NCBI GenBank assembly: GCA_963786945.1
Contig: CAWBAO010000005.1
Location: 248,001 to 312,000, forward strand
DNA length: 64,000 bases
Source: JADKCZ01 sp963786945
GTDB lineage: Bacteria > Myxococcota > Myxococcia > Myxococcales > Anaeromyxobacteraceae
Direction of reading: 5' to 3'
How positions within the stretch are numbered: position 1 is the stretch's first letter; every line of letters begins with the position of its first letter. The notes beneath the pieces were generated by a model that saw only the letters and a list, made by a program, of their open reading frames with translations, searched no databases and was not told where the DNA came from. This document shows, piece by piece, positions 8,594-17,217 of the stretch. The position numbers were made by a program, and so were the translations under genes.

Positions 8594-9713
8594 ATGGCCG
8601 CCCCCACCGCCGACCTGCTCGCCGACCTGTCCCGCCGCCTCGAGGGGCTCCGGGGGTCGCTTTGACGTCGAGCGGAAGCGCCACCGGATCGCCGAGATCA
8701 CCACGCTCTCCGAGTCGACCGAGTTCTGGGGGGACAACACCCGGGCCCAGGCCCTGCTGAAGGAGAAGGCGCAGCTGGAGCAGGTGGTGGCGTCCTGCGA
8801 CCGGGTGGCGCGGTCGCTGGACGACGCCGTGGCCCTCCACCAGCTGGCGGAGGAGGCGCGGGACGAGCCGACGCGGGCCGAGGCCGCCCAGGCGGCCGCC
8901 GCGGTGGCCACCGACCTGGAGGGGCTGGAGTTCCAGAAGATGCTCTCCGGCCCGCACGACCGGGCCGGGGCCATCGTCGAGGTGAAGAGCGGCGCCGGCG
9001 GGGTCGAGGCCATGGACTGGGCCGCCATGCTCTACCGCATGTACACCCGCTACTGCGAGCGCAAGGGCTGGGCCATCGAGCCGGCCGACATGGTGGCCGG
9101 CGAGGAGGCCGGCATCAGCCAGGGCTCCTTCTTCGTGCGCGGCGAGTTCGCCTACGGCTTCCTCAAGGCGGAGAAGGGGGTGCACCGGCTGGTGCGGATC
9201 AGCCCCTTCGACCAGAACGCCCGCCGCCAGACCAGCTTCGCCGCCGTCGACGTCACCCCGGAGATCGAGGACGACATCGTCATCGACATCAAGGAGGCCG
9301 ACGTCCGCATCGACACCTACCGATCCTCCGGTGCCGGCGGCCAGAAGGTGAACAAGACCGACTCGGCGGTGCGCATCACCCACCTGCCGACCGGGATCGT
9401 GGTGGCCATGCAGAACGAGCGGAGCCAGCAGAAGAACCGCTCCATGGCCTGGAAGATCCTCCGCTCGCGCCTCTACGAGTACGAGGAGAAGAGGCGCCAG
9501 GTCGTGCTCGACGCCGCCGAGGCGCAGAAGAAGGACATCGACTTCGGCTCGCAGATCCGCAGCTACGTGCTGCAGCCGTACCAGATGGTCAAGGACCTGC
9601 GGACCGGCGTGGAGACCGGGAAGGTGGACGACGTCCTCGACGGCGACCTGGAGGGCTTCATCCGGCCCTGGCTCATGGGCGTGCGCCGCACCGACCGGGC
9701 GGTGGACGAGTAG
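8594..9713 (+). CDS. prfB: Peptide chain release factor 2 (programmed +1 frameshift)
   Basis: RF2 recognises UGA and UAA stops. The first 23 codons (8594-8662) end at an in-frame TGA (8663-8665). Skipping T8663 continues into 8664-9713, giving 372 residues in total. The anticodon-like tripeptide SPF is in LVRISPFDQNARR, and the GGQ catalytic loop is in SSGAGGQKVNKTDSA. The recoding site has the classical layout (see separate entry). The ATG follows GGAG at 8582-8585. The length and both motifs are normal for RF2, so this is a functional gene, not a broken one. Confidence 0.96.
8651..8666 (+). promoter_or_regulatory. prfB: prfB autoregulatory +1 recoding site
   Basis: The bases read CGG GGG TCG CTT TGA C. 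This is the known RF2 arrangement: an SD-like G-rich stretch three nucleotides before CTT, then the slippery CTT followed by TGA and C. When RF2 is scarce, the ribosome slips by +1 and reads GAC. This gives feedback control of RF2 level. Only the tyrosine codon of the commonest version (TAT) is changed, to TCG. Confidence 0.93.
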
Positions 9714-9762
9714 GGCGCATCCCGTCGGGGCCCCCGGCCGTTCCCGCGCCGCGGCGGCCGCG

Positions 9763-10674
9763 CTACCTGGGCGTGAAGACGATGGGCTGGCGCGCCTGGG
9801 TGAAGCGGTCGACGCTCTCGATGGCCCACCCCGGCAGGCCGAAGAGCCTCACGCCGCAGCCTGGCGGCTGCCGGCCGGTGGTGGCGCTCTTCTCGCGGAT
9901 GAAGGCCACCTCGCCCTCGAGCTCGACCTTGCGGCCGTCGGCCAGCCCGAGCCGGACCTGCAGCCGGGTCCCCACCGACGGCGGCAGCGCGGTGGCGATG
10001 AAGACCCCGCCCGAGTCGATGCGGCGGGTGGTCCCCACGTAGAAGTTGTGCTCCGACACCAGCGACACGTTCACCTCCACGCGGGTGGGCTGGGGCCGCG
10101 ACTTGGGCTCGTCGACCAGCTCCTCGTCGATGAGGGCCAGCAGGTCGATGGCGGGCGACGGCGTGCTGCGAACCGGCTGGGGGGAACCCGGGTCGGAGAG
10201 GGTGACGGGGGCGGCCGGAGGCGGAGGGGGCAGGGGAGAGGGAGGGAGGGGAGACCGGAAGGGCGGATCGGCCGGCTGGCCGATCAGGCCGCCGCCGAGG
10301 GGCCGCTCCACCACCACCAGCGGCCGGGCCAGCACCTCGGCCCGGGAGAAGGCGCGCTCGGCCCCGGCCACGGCGGCCAGCGGCTCGACCAGGTCCCGCG
10401 ACGGTCCCACCATGACGATGCGAACGCCGAGGCGGGTGGCCCCGGCCGCCGCGGTCAGGGCGGTGCCCCAGGTGGAGTCGGGCGTCGCCGGCAGCACCAG
10501 CACCACGGCGTGCGGGGCCACCACGCGCATGATCGCCTCCAGCTCGGTCGGGCCGGGCAGGCAATAGACCGCGAAGCCCGCACGCTCGAGGTGCAGGTGG
10601 AGCGCGATCGAGACGTCGGCGTCCGAACCCGCCACGAGGACGCGCGACGCCACCGGGGCGCCGGCGGGGCTCAC
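9763..10674 (-). CDS. PilZ protein with degenerate receiver-like N-terminal domain
   Basis: A 303-residue protein starting at GTG 10674, overlapping the stop of the PilT-family gene as GTGA. Residues about 8-115 (RVLVAGSDADVSIALHLHLE) have the alternating pattern of a response-regulator receiver, but the expected phospho-Asp position in VVLVLPATPDS carries Val. A proline-rich linker (about 130-160) leads to a C-terminal PilZ domain (SLVSEHNFYVGTTRRIDSGG). It resembles the myxobacterial PilZ class: the RxxxR c-di-GMP motif is absent and the D/NxSxxG motif is imperfect, so c-di-GMP binding is uncertain. Co-transcription with a PilT-like ATPase suggests a role in type IV pilus control. Confidence 0.82.
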   Translation of the reverse strand: MSPAGAPVASRVLVAGSDADVSIALHLHLERAGFAVYCLPGPTELEAIMRVVAPHAVVLVLPATPDSTWGTALTAAAGATRLGVRIVMVGPSRDLVEPLAAVAGAERAFSRAEVLARPLVVVERPLGGGLIGQPADPPFRSPLPPSPLPPPPPAAPVTLSDPGSPQPVRSTPSPAIDLLALIDEELVDEPKSRPQPTRVEVNVSLVSEHNFYVGTTRRIDSGGVFIATALPPSVGTRLQVRLGLADGRKVELEGEVAFIREKSATTGRQPPGCGVRLFGLPGWAIESVDRFTQARQPIVFTPR

Positions 10675-11783
10675 GCGGGGCGGCCTCCCGTCTCCATCAT
10701 GATGCGTCGCTCGAGGTCGGCGCGGTTGGTGGCATTGGCCAGGGCGGTGTCGAGGGAGATCTTCTTGGCCTCGTGCAGCCGGTACAGGTACTGGTCGAAG
10801 GAGTGCATCCCCAGGTCGGCGCCGGCGCCCTCCATGTAGGCGCGCAGCTCGTCGACCTTGGAGCCGTTCCGGATCAGCTCGCGCACCGTGGAGGTGGAGA
10901 GGAGGGCCTCGACGGCCGGGATCAGGCCGGACGCGTCGGCCCGCATCAGGAGCCGCAGCGCCACCACCGCCTGCAGGTTGTCGGCGAGCCGGGCCCGGAC
11001 CGTCTCGTGCTCGTCGGAGGGGAAGAGCCCCACCAGGCGGCCGACGGCCCGCGGCACGTCGGGGGTGTGGAGCGAGGTGATGACCAGGTGGCCGGTCTCG
11101 GCCGCCTTGAGGCAGATGTCGGCCGACTCGCGGTCGCGGAGCTCGCCCACCATGATGATGTCCGGGTCCTGCCGCAGCGCCGCCCGGAGCGCGTCGGAGT
11201 AGCTGGCGGTGTCCGAGCCGACCTCGCGCTGGATGGCCAGCCCCTTGCCGCCCGGGAAGAGGAACTCGATGGGATCCTCCACCGTGATCACGTGCAGCCG
11301 CTCCTGCTGGATGATGTGGTTGATGATGGCCGCGATGGTGGTCGACTTCCCGTTGCCGGTGGCGCCGGTGACGATGACCAGGCCGCGGCGGGCCTCGGCG
11401 ATGGTGCGGATCACCGGGGGCAGGTTGAGCGGATCGAAGTCGGGGATGGCGAACGGGATGGTCCGCATCACCGCGCCCCAGCGATTCCGCTGCTTGAAGA
11501 TGGAGGCGCGGAACCGCGAGACCCCGGAGAGCGAGTAGCTCCGGTCCACCTCGCGGAAGTCGAGGGGGGTGTAGCCCGATCCGGGGGCCTGCAGCACGAA
11601 GCCGGCGATGGCCTCGGTGTCGGCCTCGGTCAGGGGGGGATACTTCGCCGCCAGCAGCTCCCCGAAGACCCGGTAGGTGGGGGGGTAGCCGACCTCGAAG
11701 TGGACGTCGCTCGCCTGGCGCTTCACCGCCAGTTGCAGCAGCGAGTGGAACATTTCCTCGGTGAGGGGACCTTGGCCTTCCAT
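10671..11783 (-). CDS. PilT/PilU-family pilus retraction ATPase
   Basis: A 370-residue secretion-type ATPase. The Walker A motif GATGNGKST lies near residues 140-148, the Asp box is ALRQDPDIIMVGELRD, and the His-box region is TGHLVITSLHT. The N-terminal SDVHFEVG region is typical of PilT/PilU. These ATPases power depolymerisation of type IV pili at the inner-membrane base. Paralogues (PilT, PilU) cannot be separated safely by eye; the adjacent PilZ gene and absence of other pil genes suggest an accessory PilU-like protein. The long C-terminal tail (ISLDTALANATNRADLERRI) is also PilU-like. Confidence 0.88.
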   Translation of the reverse strand: MEGQGPLTEEMFHSLLQLAVKRQASDVHFEVGYPPTYRVFGELLAAKYPPLTEADTEAIAGFVLQAPGSGYTPLDFREVDRSYSLSGVSRFRASIFKQRNRWGAVMRTIPFAIPDFDPLNLPPVIRTIAEARRGLVIVTGATGNGKSTTIAAIINHIIQQERLHVITVEDPIEFLFPGGKGLAIQREVGSDTASYSDALRAALRQDPDIIMVGELRDRESADICLKAAETGHLVITSLHTPDVPRAVGRLVGLFPSDEHETVRARLADNLQAVVALRLLMRADASGLIPAVEALLSTSTVRELIRNGSKVDELRAYMEGAGADLGMHSFDQYLYRLHEAKKISLDTALANATNRADLERRIMMETGGRPA

Positions 11784-12247
11784 GGTCCGGGCAGCTTACG
11801 CGGGACCCGGCTCGCGGAGAAGCGAAAGGCCGAGCGGTCGCCCGTTCGGCCTCTCCAACCCGGCGCTCGCGCGCCCCTGCGATCTCCCGCCGGGCCTCGA
11901 CGTCAGGCTCGGACAGGTGGGAGGAGTGGGAGCTCCGTCCTGGCTTCCACTTGGACGTACGACGGGAGTTGGGCCGCGTCACTCGAGCAGAAGCATGATG
12001 GCATCGTCATGACGAGGTCCGTGGACGGTCTCCGGCGGGAGTTGCCCCAACCCAGAGTGCGAGACGCATGCCACCGGCGGGTGCCGGCGCACCCCCAGGA
12101 AGATCTGCGTGTTACGGGGCGTGTGAGGCGCGGTCGGATGGGACCGCACACGGGTCCCGAAGCCACCGGGTCGGCCCGGACCCCGGCGCGGCCAACCTGC
12201 GCGCTTTCGCCTCCCGCTTTCCCGGGGATTTCCCTATTGTGTCGGCC
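11784..12247. other. Divergent intergenic region without a recognised gene
   Basis: 464 bp between divergent pilT-like and moxR genes. A stem AGGCCGA/TCGGCCT lies near 11827-11852. Codon bias and GC skew are less gene-like than in the surroundings, and no frame gives a recognisable protein. The moxR promoter candidate is at the right edge. It may contain decayed sequence, but I found no transposase remnant I would defend. Confidence 0.5.
12235..12240 (+). promoter_or_regulatory. -10 element of moxR, probable leaderless start
   Basis: TATTGT matches the -10 consensus at 4 of 6 positions and ends 7 nt before the ATG at 12248. No Shine-Dalgarno sequence lies in between. The transcript would begin at or next to the start codon. 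Confidence 0.45.
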
Positions 12248-13153
12248 ATGTTTGCCACGGTCGAGGCGGTCGAGGAGGGGCTCTCCGCGCAGGGGTACCT
12301 GCCGTCGCGCGAGATCGCCACCTCGGTCTTCCTGGCCGACCGGCTCGAGAAGCCCTTGCTGGTGGAGGGGCCGGCCGGTGTCGGCAAGACCGAGCTGGCG
12401 CGCGCCTGGGCCGGGGCCGCGGGGCGGGAGCTGATCCGGCTGCAGTGCTACGAGGGGCTCGACGAGGCCAAGGCCATCTACGAGTGGGAGTACGCCAAGC
12501 AGCTCCTCTACACCCAGCTGCTCCGGGACCGGCTCGGCGAGACGGTGGCCGGCGCCGGCTCGCTGGCCGAGGCGGCCGACCGGATCGCCGCCCAGGGGAA
12601 CGTCTTCTTCAGCGAGCGCTTCCTGCTGCCGCGCCCCATCCTGCAGGCCGTCCGCGCCGACCGGCCGGTGCTGCTGCTGGTGGACGAGATCGACAAGGCC
12701 GACGAGGAGCTGGAGGCCTTCCTCCTCGAGATCCTCTCCGACTGGGCGGTGACCGTCCCGGAGCTGGGGACGCTCCGGGCCACGGTGGTGCCGCGGGTGG
12801 TGCTCACCTCCAACGCCACCCGGGAGCTCTCCGACGCCCTGCGCCGGCGCTGCCTCCACCTGCACGTCGACTTCCCCGCCCAGGAGCGAGAGCTGGCCAT
12901 CGTGCGGTCCCGCGCCGGCGAGGCCTCCGAGGCGCTGGCCCGGCAGGTGGTGGCGGCCGTGGCCAGGCTGCGGACCATGGACCTGCGCAAGGCCCCCTCG
13001 GTGGCCGAGGCCATCGACTGGGCGCGGGCGCTGGTGGCGCTCGGGATCGATCGGCTCGATCCGCGCGCCCTGGTCCAGACGCTCGACGTGGTCCTGAAGC
13101 ACGAGGCCGACGCCGAGCGGGTCCGGTCCCGGGCCGGCGAGGTCCTGGGGTAG
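12248..13153 (+). CDS. MoxR-family AAA+ ATPase
   Basis: A 301-residue AAA+ protein. Walker A is GPAGVGKTE near residue 40, Walker B is LLLVDEIDKAD, and sensor 1 is VVLTSNATREL, followed by an arginine finger context (ALRRRCLHLHV). MoxR ATPases act as chaperones for maturation of enzyme complexes, usually beside a VWA-domain partner (as in CoxD/CoxE or NorQ/NorD). No VWA gene is adjacent here. The next gene, 14 nt downstream, is a FrzS-like protein and may be in the same transcript. The insert with FFSERFLLPRPIL is typical of the CoxD-like branch. Confidence 0.88.
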   Translation: MFATVEAVEEGLSAQGYLPSREIATSVFLADRLEKPLLVEGPAGVGKTELARAWAGAAGRELIRLQCYEGLDEAKAIYEWEYAKQLLYTQLLRDRLGETVAGAGSLAEAADRIAAQGNVFFSERFLLPRPILQAVRADRPVLLLVDEIDKADEELEAFLLEILSDWAVTVPELGTLRATVVPRVVLTSNATRELSDALRRRCLHLHVDFPAQERELAIVRSRAGEASEALARQVVAAVARLRTMDLRKAPSVAEAIDWARALVALGIDRLDPRALVQTLDVVLKHEADAERVRSRAGEVLG

Positions 13154-13167
13154 GATTCGACGCCTCC

Positions 13168-14769
13168 ATGACCACGCCGCGCGTCCTCATCGTCGAGCCC
13201 GACTCGGCCTTCGCCCTCTCGCTGGCCGCCGTGGTCCGCGACGAGGGCTGGACCAGCGCGGTGGCGGGGAGCGCCGCCGAGGCCGAGCTGGAGATCGGCT
13301 CGCGGCCGCCGAGCCTGGTGCTGCTGCGGGCCGAGCTGCCCGATCTCTCCGGCTTCTCGGTCTGCGCGCGGCTCCGGCACGATCCGGCCACCGCCAGGCT
13401 GCCGGTGGTCCTCTACAGCTCGGAGACCGCCCCGGCCTCGCTGGCGGAGCATGCCCGCACGCCCTGGGCGGCCAGCGGCTACCTCGCCATGCCGCTCGAC
13501 ACCGCGGCCCTCACCGTGCTGGCGCGACGCCTGCTGGCGGCGCCGGAGCCGCTGGAGCTGGCCGACGACGATCCCGACCTGCTCGAGGTGGCGCCGCCGG
13601 CCGGGGACCCGGGCCCGGACGCCGGCGGCCTTCGGGAGCGCGCCGGGGGATCGCCGCCGGCGGGCCATCCCGGCCCCGTGGAGGAGGAGGGCCCAGGGAC
13701 CATCACGCCGCCAGCGCCGCCGTCGCCCGGATCGTCCCAGCCTCCGCCGGTCCCGCGCCGCGCCAGGCGGGACCAGCTGACCGAGGCGGACCGGCTCTTC
13801 GCCGACCGGGTCTTCCAGTCGGTCGCGGATCGGCGCGAGGCGCTGGTGGCCGAGGCCGAGCGGCGGCGCCCACCGCCGCGCCGCGACCTGCTGGCGACGC
13901 CGGAGGGCCGGGTCACGCTGCTCCGGGAGGATCTCAAGTGGCGGGAGGCCCAGCTGGCCCGGCTCGCCGAGATCTGGGAGATCCGGGAGCGTGAGGTGGC
14001 CGGCGTGGACGAGCGGATCCACGCCAAGGACGTGGACGTGCAGCGGGCGCGGCTCGAGGCCGAGGAGGCGACCCGGAAGCTGGAGGAGGCGCGCCGGCTG
14101 CTCAGCGAGAAGGACCGCGAGCACGGGGCCTCGATCGAGGGCCTGCTCTCGGAGAAGTTCAAGGAGGAGAAGGAGCTGATCGAGGTGGTGGCCGGCAGCG
14201 AGCGCCGGCTGCACGAGCAGGCGCGGGAGCTGCGAGGCCGCGAGGAGGGGCTGGCGCGGGCCGAGGCGGCGACCGCCGCCCTCCAGGCCAGGCTGGACGG
14301 CCTGGCCGAGGAGGCGCGCGCCCTGCGCCAGCAGCTGGCGGAGCGCGAGGGCCAGATCGAGGGGCTGGAGCGGTCGGCGCGCGAGTCGGACGAGCGGTCG
14401 GCCGAGCTGGCCGAGCAGATCGAGGCGCGCGACGCGCTGCTGCGCGGGGCCCGGCGGGAGGTGGAGCGGCTGCAGGGGGACCTCTCGGCGGCCCGGCAGG
14501 CCCTGATGCTGCGGGAGTCGGAGCTGCGCGGCGAGCTGACCCGGGCCCGGTCCGACCTCGAGGAGCTGGGCGGGCTGCTGGCCCAGACCACCCGGGAGCG
14601 GGACGAGGGGCTGGCCCGCTCGCAGGCGCTCGAGGTCGACCTGGCGGCCACGCGCGCCGAGGCGGCGGCGCTGGGGGAGGAGCTGGAGGCCACCCGGGGG
14701 CGGGTCGAGGCCTTGAGCGCGGAGCCGACCGTGCTGGAGCGAATCGGCTCCAACCCCGTCCCAGAGTAG
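13168..14769 (+). CDS. FrzS-like protein: degenerate receiver plus long coiled coil
   Basis: A 533-residue protein. Residues 1-120 form a response-regulator receiver fold (TPRVLIVEPDSAFALSLAAV), but the phospho-acceptor position in LVLLRAELPDLSG is Arg54 and the conserved Lys in YLAMPLD is Met108. It is therefore a pseudo-receiver. A Pro-rich linker (about 130-205) leads to about 300 residues of continuous heptad-type coiled coil rich in Glu, Arg, Leu and Ala. This is the architecture of FrzS, the pole-localised A/S-motility protein of Myxococcus. The adjacent PilT and PilZ genes support a motility role, but sequence identity to FrzS is not proven. The final residues NPVPE and the TAG stop fall inside REP-like copy B. 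Confidence 0.78.
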   Translation: MTTPRVLIVEPDSAFALSLAAVVRDEGWTSAVAGSAAEAELEIGSRPPSLVLLRAELPDLSGFSVCARLRHDPATARLPVVLYSSETAPASLAEHARTPWAASGYLAMPLDTAALTVLARRLLAAPEPLELADDDPDLLEVAPPAGDPGPDAGGLRERAGGSPPAGHPGPVEEEGPGTITPPAPPSPGSSQPPPVPRRARRDQLTEADRLFADRVFQSVADRREALVAEAERRRPPPRRDLLATPEGRVTLLREDLKWREAQLARLAEIWEIREREVAGVDERIHAKDVDVQRARLEAEEATRKLEEARRLLSEKDREHGASIEGLLSEKFKEEKELIEVVAGSERRLHEQARELRGREEGLARAEAATAALQARLDGLAEEARALRQQLAEREGQIEGLERSARESDERSAELAEQIEARDALLRGARREVERLQGDLSAARQALMLRESELRGELTRARSDLEELGGLLAQTTRERDEGLARSQALEVDLAATRAEAAALGEELEATRGRVEALSAEPTVLERIGSNPVPE

Positions 14770-14771
14770 TT
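14755..14771 (-). repeat. REP-like 17-bp motif, copy B
   Basis: An exact inverse copy of the motif at 3690. It overlaps the last codons and the TAG stop (14767-14769) of the FrzS-like gene. The next gene on the other side is convergent, so a promoter function for this copy is unlikely. Confidence 0.62.
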
Positions 14772-14773
14772 CG

Positions 14774-14803
14774 CGCGGAGGGGGCCGGACCGGCCGATCC
14801 GCG
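14774..14803. terminator. Hairpin between convergent genes
   Basis: The outer stem CGCGGA/TCCGCG (14774-14779 with 14798-14803) encloses an inner GGCC/GGCC stem with a GGACC loop. It lies between the FrzS-like gene and the convergent GGDEF gene, just after REP-like copy B. No T-run follows, so it is at best a weak bidirectional terminator. It may instead be the hairpin half of the REP element. Confidence 0.4.
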
Positions 14804-14879
14804 GCCGAGGAACGGGAACCCCTCGACACGCCGGGTCCGCCGGACGGCCGGCAGGTCCGTGGGCGAGCCGGTCACCCAC

Positions 14880-16358
14880 TCAGGGCTGGCCGGTCAGGAC
14901 CACGTCGCGCCGCCGGCCTGGGTCCTCCGCCTGCCCGGGCTCGAAGGCCCGGACGGCGTTGCGCCCCGCCTTCTTGGCGGCGAAGAGCGCCGCGTCGGCA
15001 CAGTCCACCAGCATGGCCAGGTCGGCGCCATGGATCGGGAAGCCCGCCACCCCGATCGATACGGTCACCCTCCCGCCCGGCGCCCCCTCGAAGCGAGTCC
15101 CGGCCACCGCCGCCCGGAGACGCTCGGCGACCTCGACGGCCTCGGCGACGGCGGTCCTCGGCAGCACCAGGGCGAATTCCTCCCCCCCGGAACGAGCCAC
15201 CAGGTCGACGGTGCGCGCCTCCCGCGTCAGCAGCCCGGCCATCTGCCGGAGCACCGCGTCACCCGCCACATGGCCCACCGCCTCGTTGAGCTCGCGGAAG
15301 CGATCGACGTCGAGCAGCAGCAGCGCGAAGGGCTCGCCAAACCGGGCCGAGCGTTCGCCCTCCACCTCCAGCCTGGCGAAGAACTGGCGCCGGTTCTGAA
15401 CGCCGGTGAGGGTGTCGGTCTGCGACAGCCGCACCAGGGACTGGTGGAGCCGCGCGTTCTCGATGGCGGTCGCCACCAGGCGCGCGGCCGAGCCGATGAG
15501 CCGGGCCTCGGTGTCGTCGAAGGCCGCGGCCGAAGCCAGGCCATGGAGCATCACCCCGACGCAGCGTCCCTGGTGGAGCATCGGCACGGCGACCGCGGCG
15601 GGCGGCGTCCCTCCGAGCGGGAGCCAGGCACCCGCCAGCGCGGCGCCCTCCAGCACCACCGGTCGCCCCTCCGCGGCGGCCCGCCCGGCCAGGCCGGCTC
15701 CGGCCGGCAAGCGCCGGCCGACCAGCTCGGCCGGCAGGCCAGCGACGCTCCGGACCACGAGGTCGCCAGTCACCGGCTCGGCCAGCACGAGCGCGAAGGG
15801 CAGGCCCGGTGCGTGCGCGGACGCCAGCTCCGCCACCCGGCGGCACCGGGTCTCCAGGTCCAGGGTCTCGGAGAGGGCCTCGGTGAGCCGGTGGAGCAGC
15901 TCCAGCTCCCGCACCCGGGCCTCCAGCTGCGCCTTGAGCGCCAGCTCCCGCGACATGGCCTGCAGCGAGGCGGCGTCGTCGATGCGCAGGACGTGGAGGT
16001 CGGTGATGGCGGCCAGCGTGGCGTTGAAGGTCCGGGCCAGCTCGGCCAGCTCGTCCTCGCCCGTCTCCTCGACCCGCTGGAGGAAGTCGCCGCCCTGGGT
16101 CCGCCTCATCGCCGCGGTCAACCGCTGCAGTGGTCGCTCCACCAGCACGTGGACGGCGAGGACGTGCACCACCGATACCAGCACGACGAAGAACAGCAGG
16201 CCACCCGTGGCCCACTGGAAGGCCGACTCCACCCGGGGGTCGCCAGAGCCCGCCAGGTGGCGAAGCCACATCAGGCCGGCCAGCGTGGCGAGCGCGGACG
16301 GCAGGCCAACGGCGAGGAGTAGCTTGCGCCCGATGGAACGCCGGAAGAAGCGGGACAT
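14880..16358 (-). CDS. Membrane GAF-GGDEF diguanylate cyclase with HAMP domain
   Basis: A 492-residue protein. Helix 1 (LLLAVGLPSALATLAGLMWL) and helix 2 (about 50-72) enclose a very short periplasmic loop. A HAMP domain (about 73-125), a GAF domain (about 165-315) and a C-terminal GGDEF domain (about 325-485) follow. The signature GGEEF is intact (ARSGGEEFALVLP), and an RxxD inhibitory site (RTVD) lies five residues before it, so the enzyme should make c-di-GMP from GTP with product inhibition. The ATG at 16358 precedes the first helix. With almost no periplasmic domain, the input is likely cytoplasmic through GAF. It may feed the nearby PilZ, pilus and PATAN proteins. Confidence 0.93.
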   Translation of the reverse strand: MSRFFRRSIGRKLLLAVGLPSALATLAGLMWLRHLAGSGDPRVESAFQWATGGLLFFVVLVSVVHVLAVHVLVERPLQRLTAAMRRTQGGDFLQRVEETGEDELAELARTFNATLAAITDLHVLRIDDAASLQAMSRELALKAQLEARVRELELLHRLTEALSETLDLETRCRRVAELASAHAPGLPFALVLAEPVTGDLVVRSVAGLPAELVGRRLPAGAGLAGRAAAEGRPVVLEGAALAGAWLPLGGTPPAAVAVPMLHQGRCVGVMLHGLASAAAFDDTEARLIGSAARLVATAIENARLHQSLVRLSQTDTLTGVQNRRQFFARLEVEGERSARFGEPFALLLLDVDRFRELNEAVGHVAGDAVLRQMAGLLTREARTVDLVARSGGEEFALVLPRTAVAEAVEVAERLRAAVAGTRFEGAPGGRVTVSIGVAGFPIHGADLAMLVDCADAALFAAKKAGRNAVRAFEPGQAEDPGRRRDVVLTGQP

Positions 16359-16422
16359 GGGGTGGATGCGGAGCCTAGCCCCCGGTCGGCGGGGCGACAA
16401 GGGGCGCGGTTCGCGATATTCA

Positions 16423-17217
16423 ATGGCGACGGGCATGGAACTCCTCCGCAGCCAGCTCCTCGCGGACCTCCCACATGGATTCACGACACGGGCCGGAGGC
16501 GCGTCGGTCGCGCCCTTCAACTCCCTCAACCTCGGCGACCTGGTCGGTGACGATCCGGTCGCGGTGGCCGAGAACTGGCGCCTGCTGGGCGACGCCACCG
16601 GCCTCGGCTTCGCGCGGGTTCGCCAGGTCCACGGGGCGACGGTGGTGCGGTGTGCCACCCCGACCTCGCCGTGCGAGGAGGCCGACGGGGTGATCTCGAC
16701 CACGCCAGGCCTGGCCGCCTGCGTGGCCGTGGCCGACTGCGTGCCGATCCTGCTGGCCCGGCCCGACGGGAGCGCGGTGGCTGCCGTCCACGCAGGCTGG
16801 CGCGGCACCCTGGCCAGGATCGCCGGCGAGGCCGTCCGCGCGCTGGTCGCGGGTGGCGACGGGGAGGCGCCGCTGGCCGTGATCGGGCCGTCGATCGGAC
16901 CCTGCTGCTACCAGGTGTCGGACGACCTGGCCGCGCAGTTCGGCGCCGCCTTCGGGCCGCGGGTGGTGCAGCGCGGGGCGGGGGGACCTCACCTCGATCT
17001 CTGGGTCGCCAACGAGCGGGCCCTGCGGGACGCCGGCGTGACCCGGGTCGCGCAGCTGCGCCGCTGCACCGCCTGCGAGCCTCGCCTCTTCTACTCCCAC
17101 CGGCGCGACGGCGGCCAGACGGGCCGGATGGTCGGGTTCGTGGCGCCCAGGCCGATATCGGCGCGCCGCCCTTCCTTGACCGAGGCCGGATCCCACCTAG
17201 AATTTACGAGGTCTTGA
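16423..17217 (+). CDS. pgeF: Multicopper/laccase-domain purine nucleosidase-type protein (PgeF/YfiH)
   Basis: A 264-residue YfiH-family protein. Family motifs are RQVHGATVV, EADGVIST, VADCVPILL, AVHAGWRG and IGPSIGPCCYQV, and the end SHRRDGGQTGRM is also typical. Members were first called polyphenol oxidases; later work describes purine nucleoside phosphorylase/deaminase activity and a peptidoglycan-editing role (removal of L-Ser misincorporated in place of L-Ala in UDP-MurNAc precursors). A second in-frame ATG at 16435 is equally plausible, because a GATATT hexamer at 16415 lies too close to the first ATG. It ends by overlapping the next gene (TTGA). The divergent GGDEF gene starts 65 bp away. 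Confidence 0.9.
   Translation: MATGMELLRSQLLADLPHGFTTRAGGASVAPFNSLNLGDLVGDDPVAVAENWRLLGDATGLGFARVRQVHGATVVRCATPTSPCEEADGVISTTPGLAACVAVADCVPILLARPDGSAVAAVHAGWRGTLARIAGEAVRALVAGGDGEAPLAVIGPSIGPCCYQVSDDLAAQFGAAFGPRVVQRGAGGPHLDLWVANERALRDAGVTRVAQLRRCTACEPRLFYSHRRDGGQTGRMVGFVAPRPISARRPSLTEAGSHLEFTRS

Noticed and set aside
8594..8665. prfB as a pseudogene with an early stop codon
   Set aside because: The TGA is the programmed frameshift site with the correct SD-like stretch and CTT-TGA-C; the downstream frame is complete.
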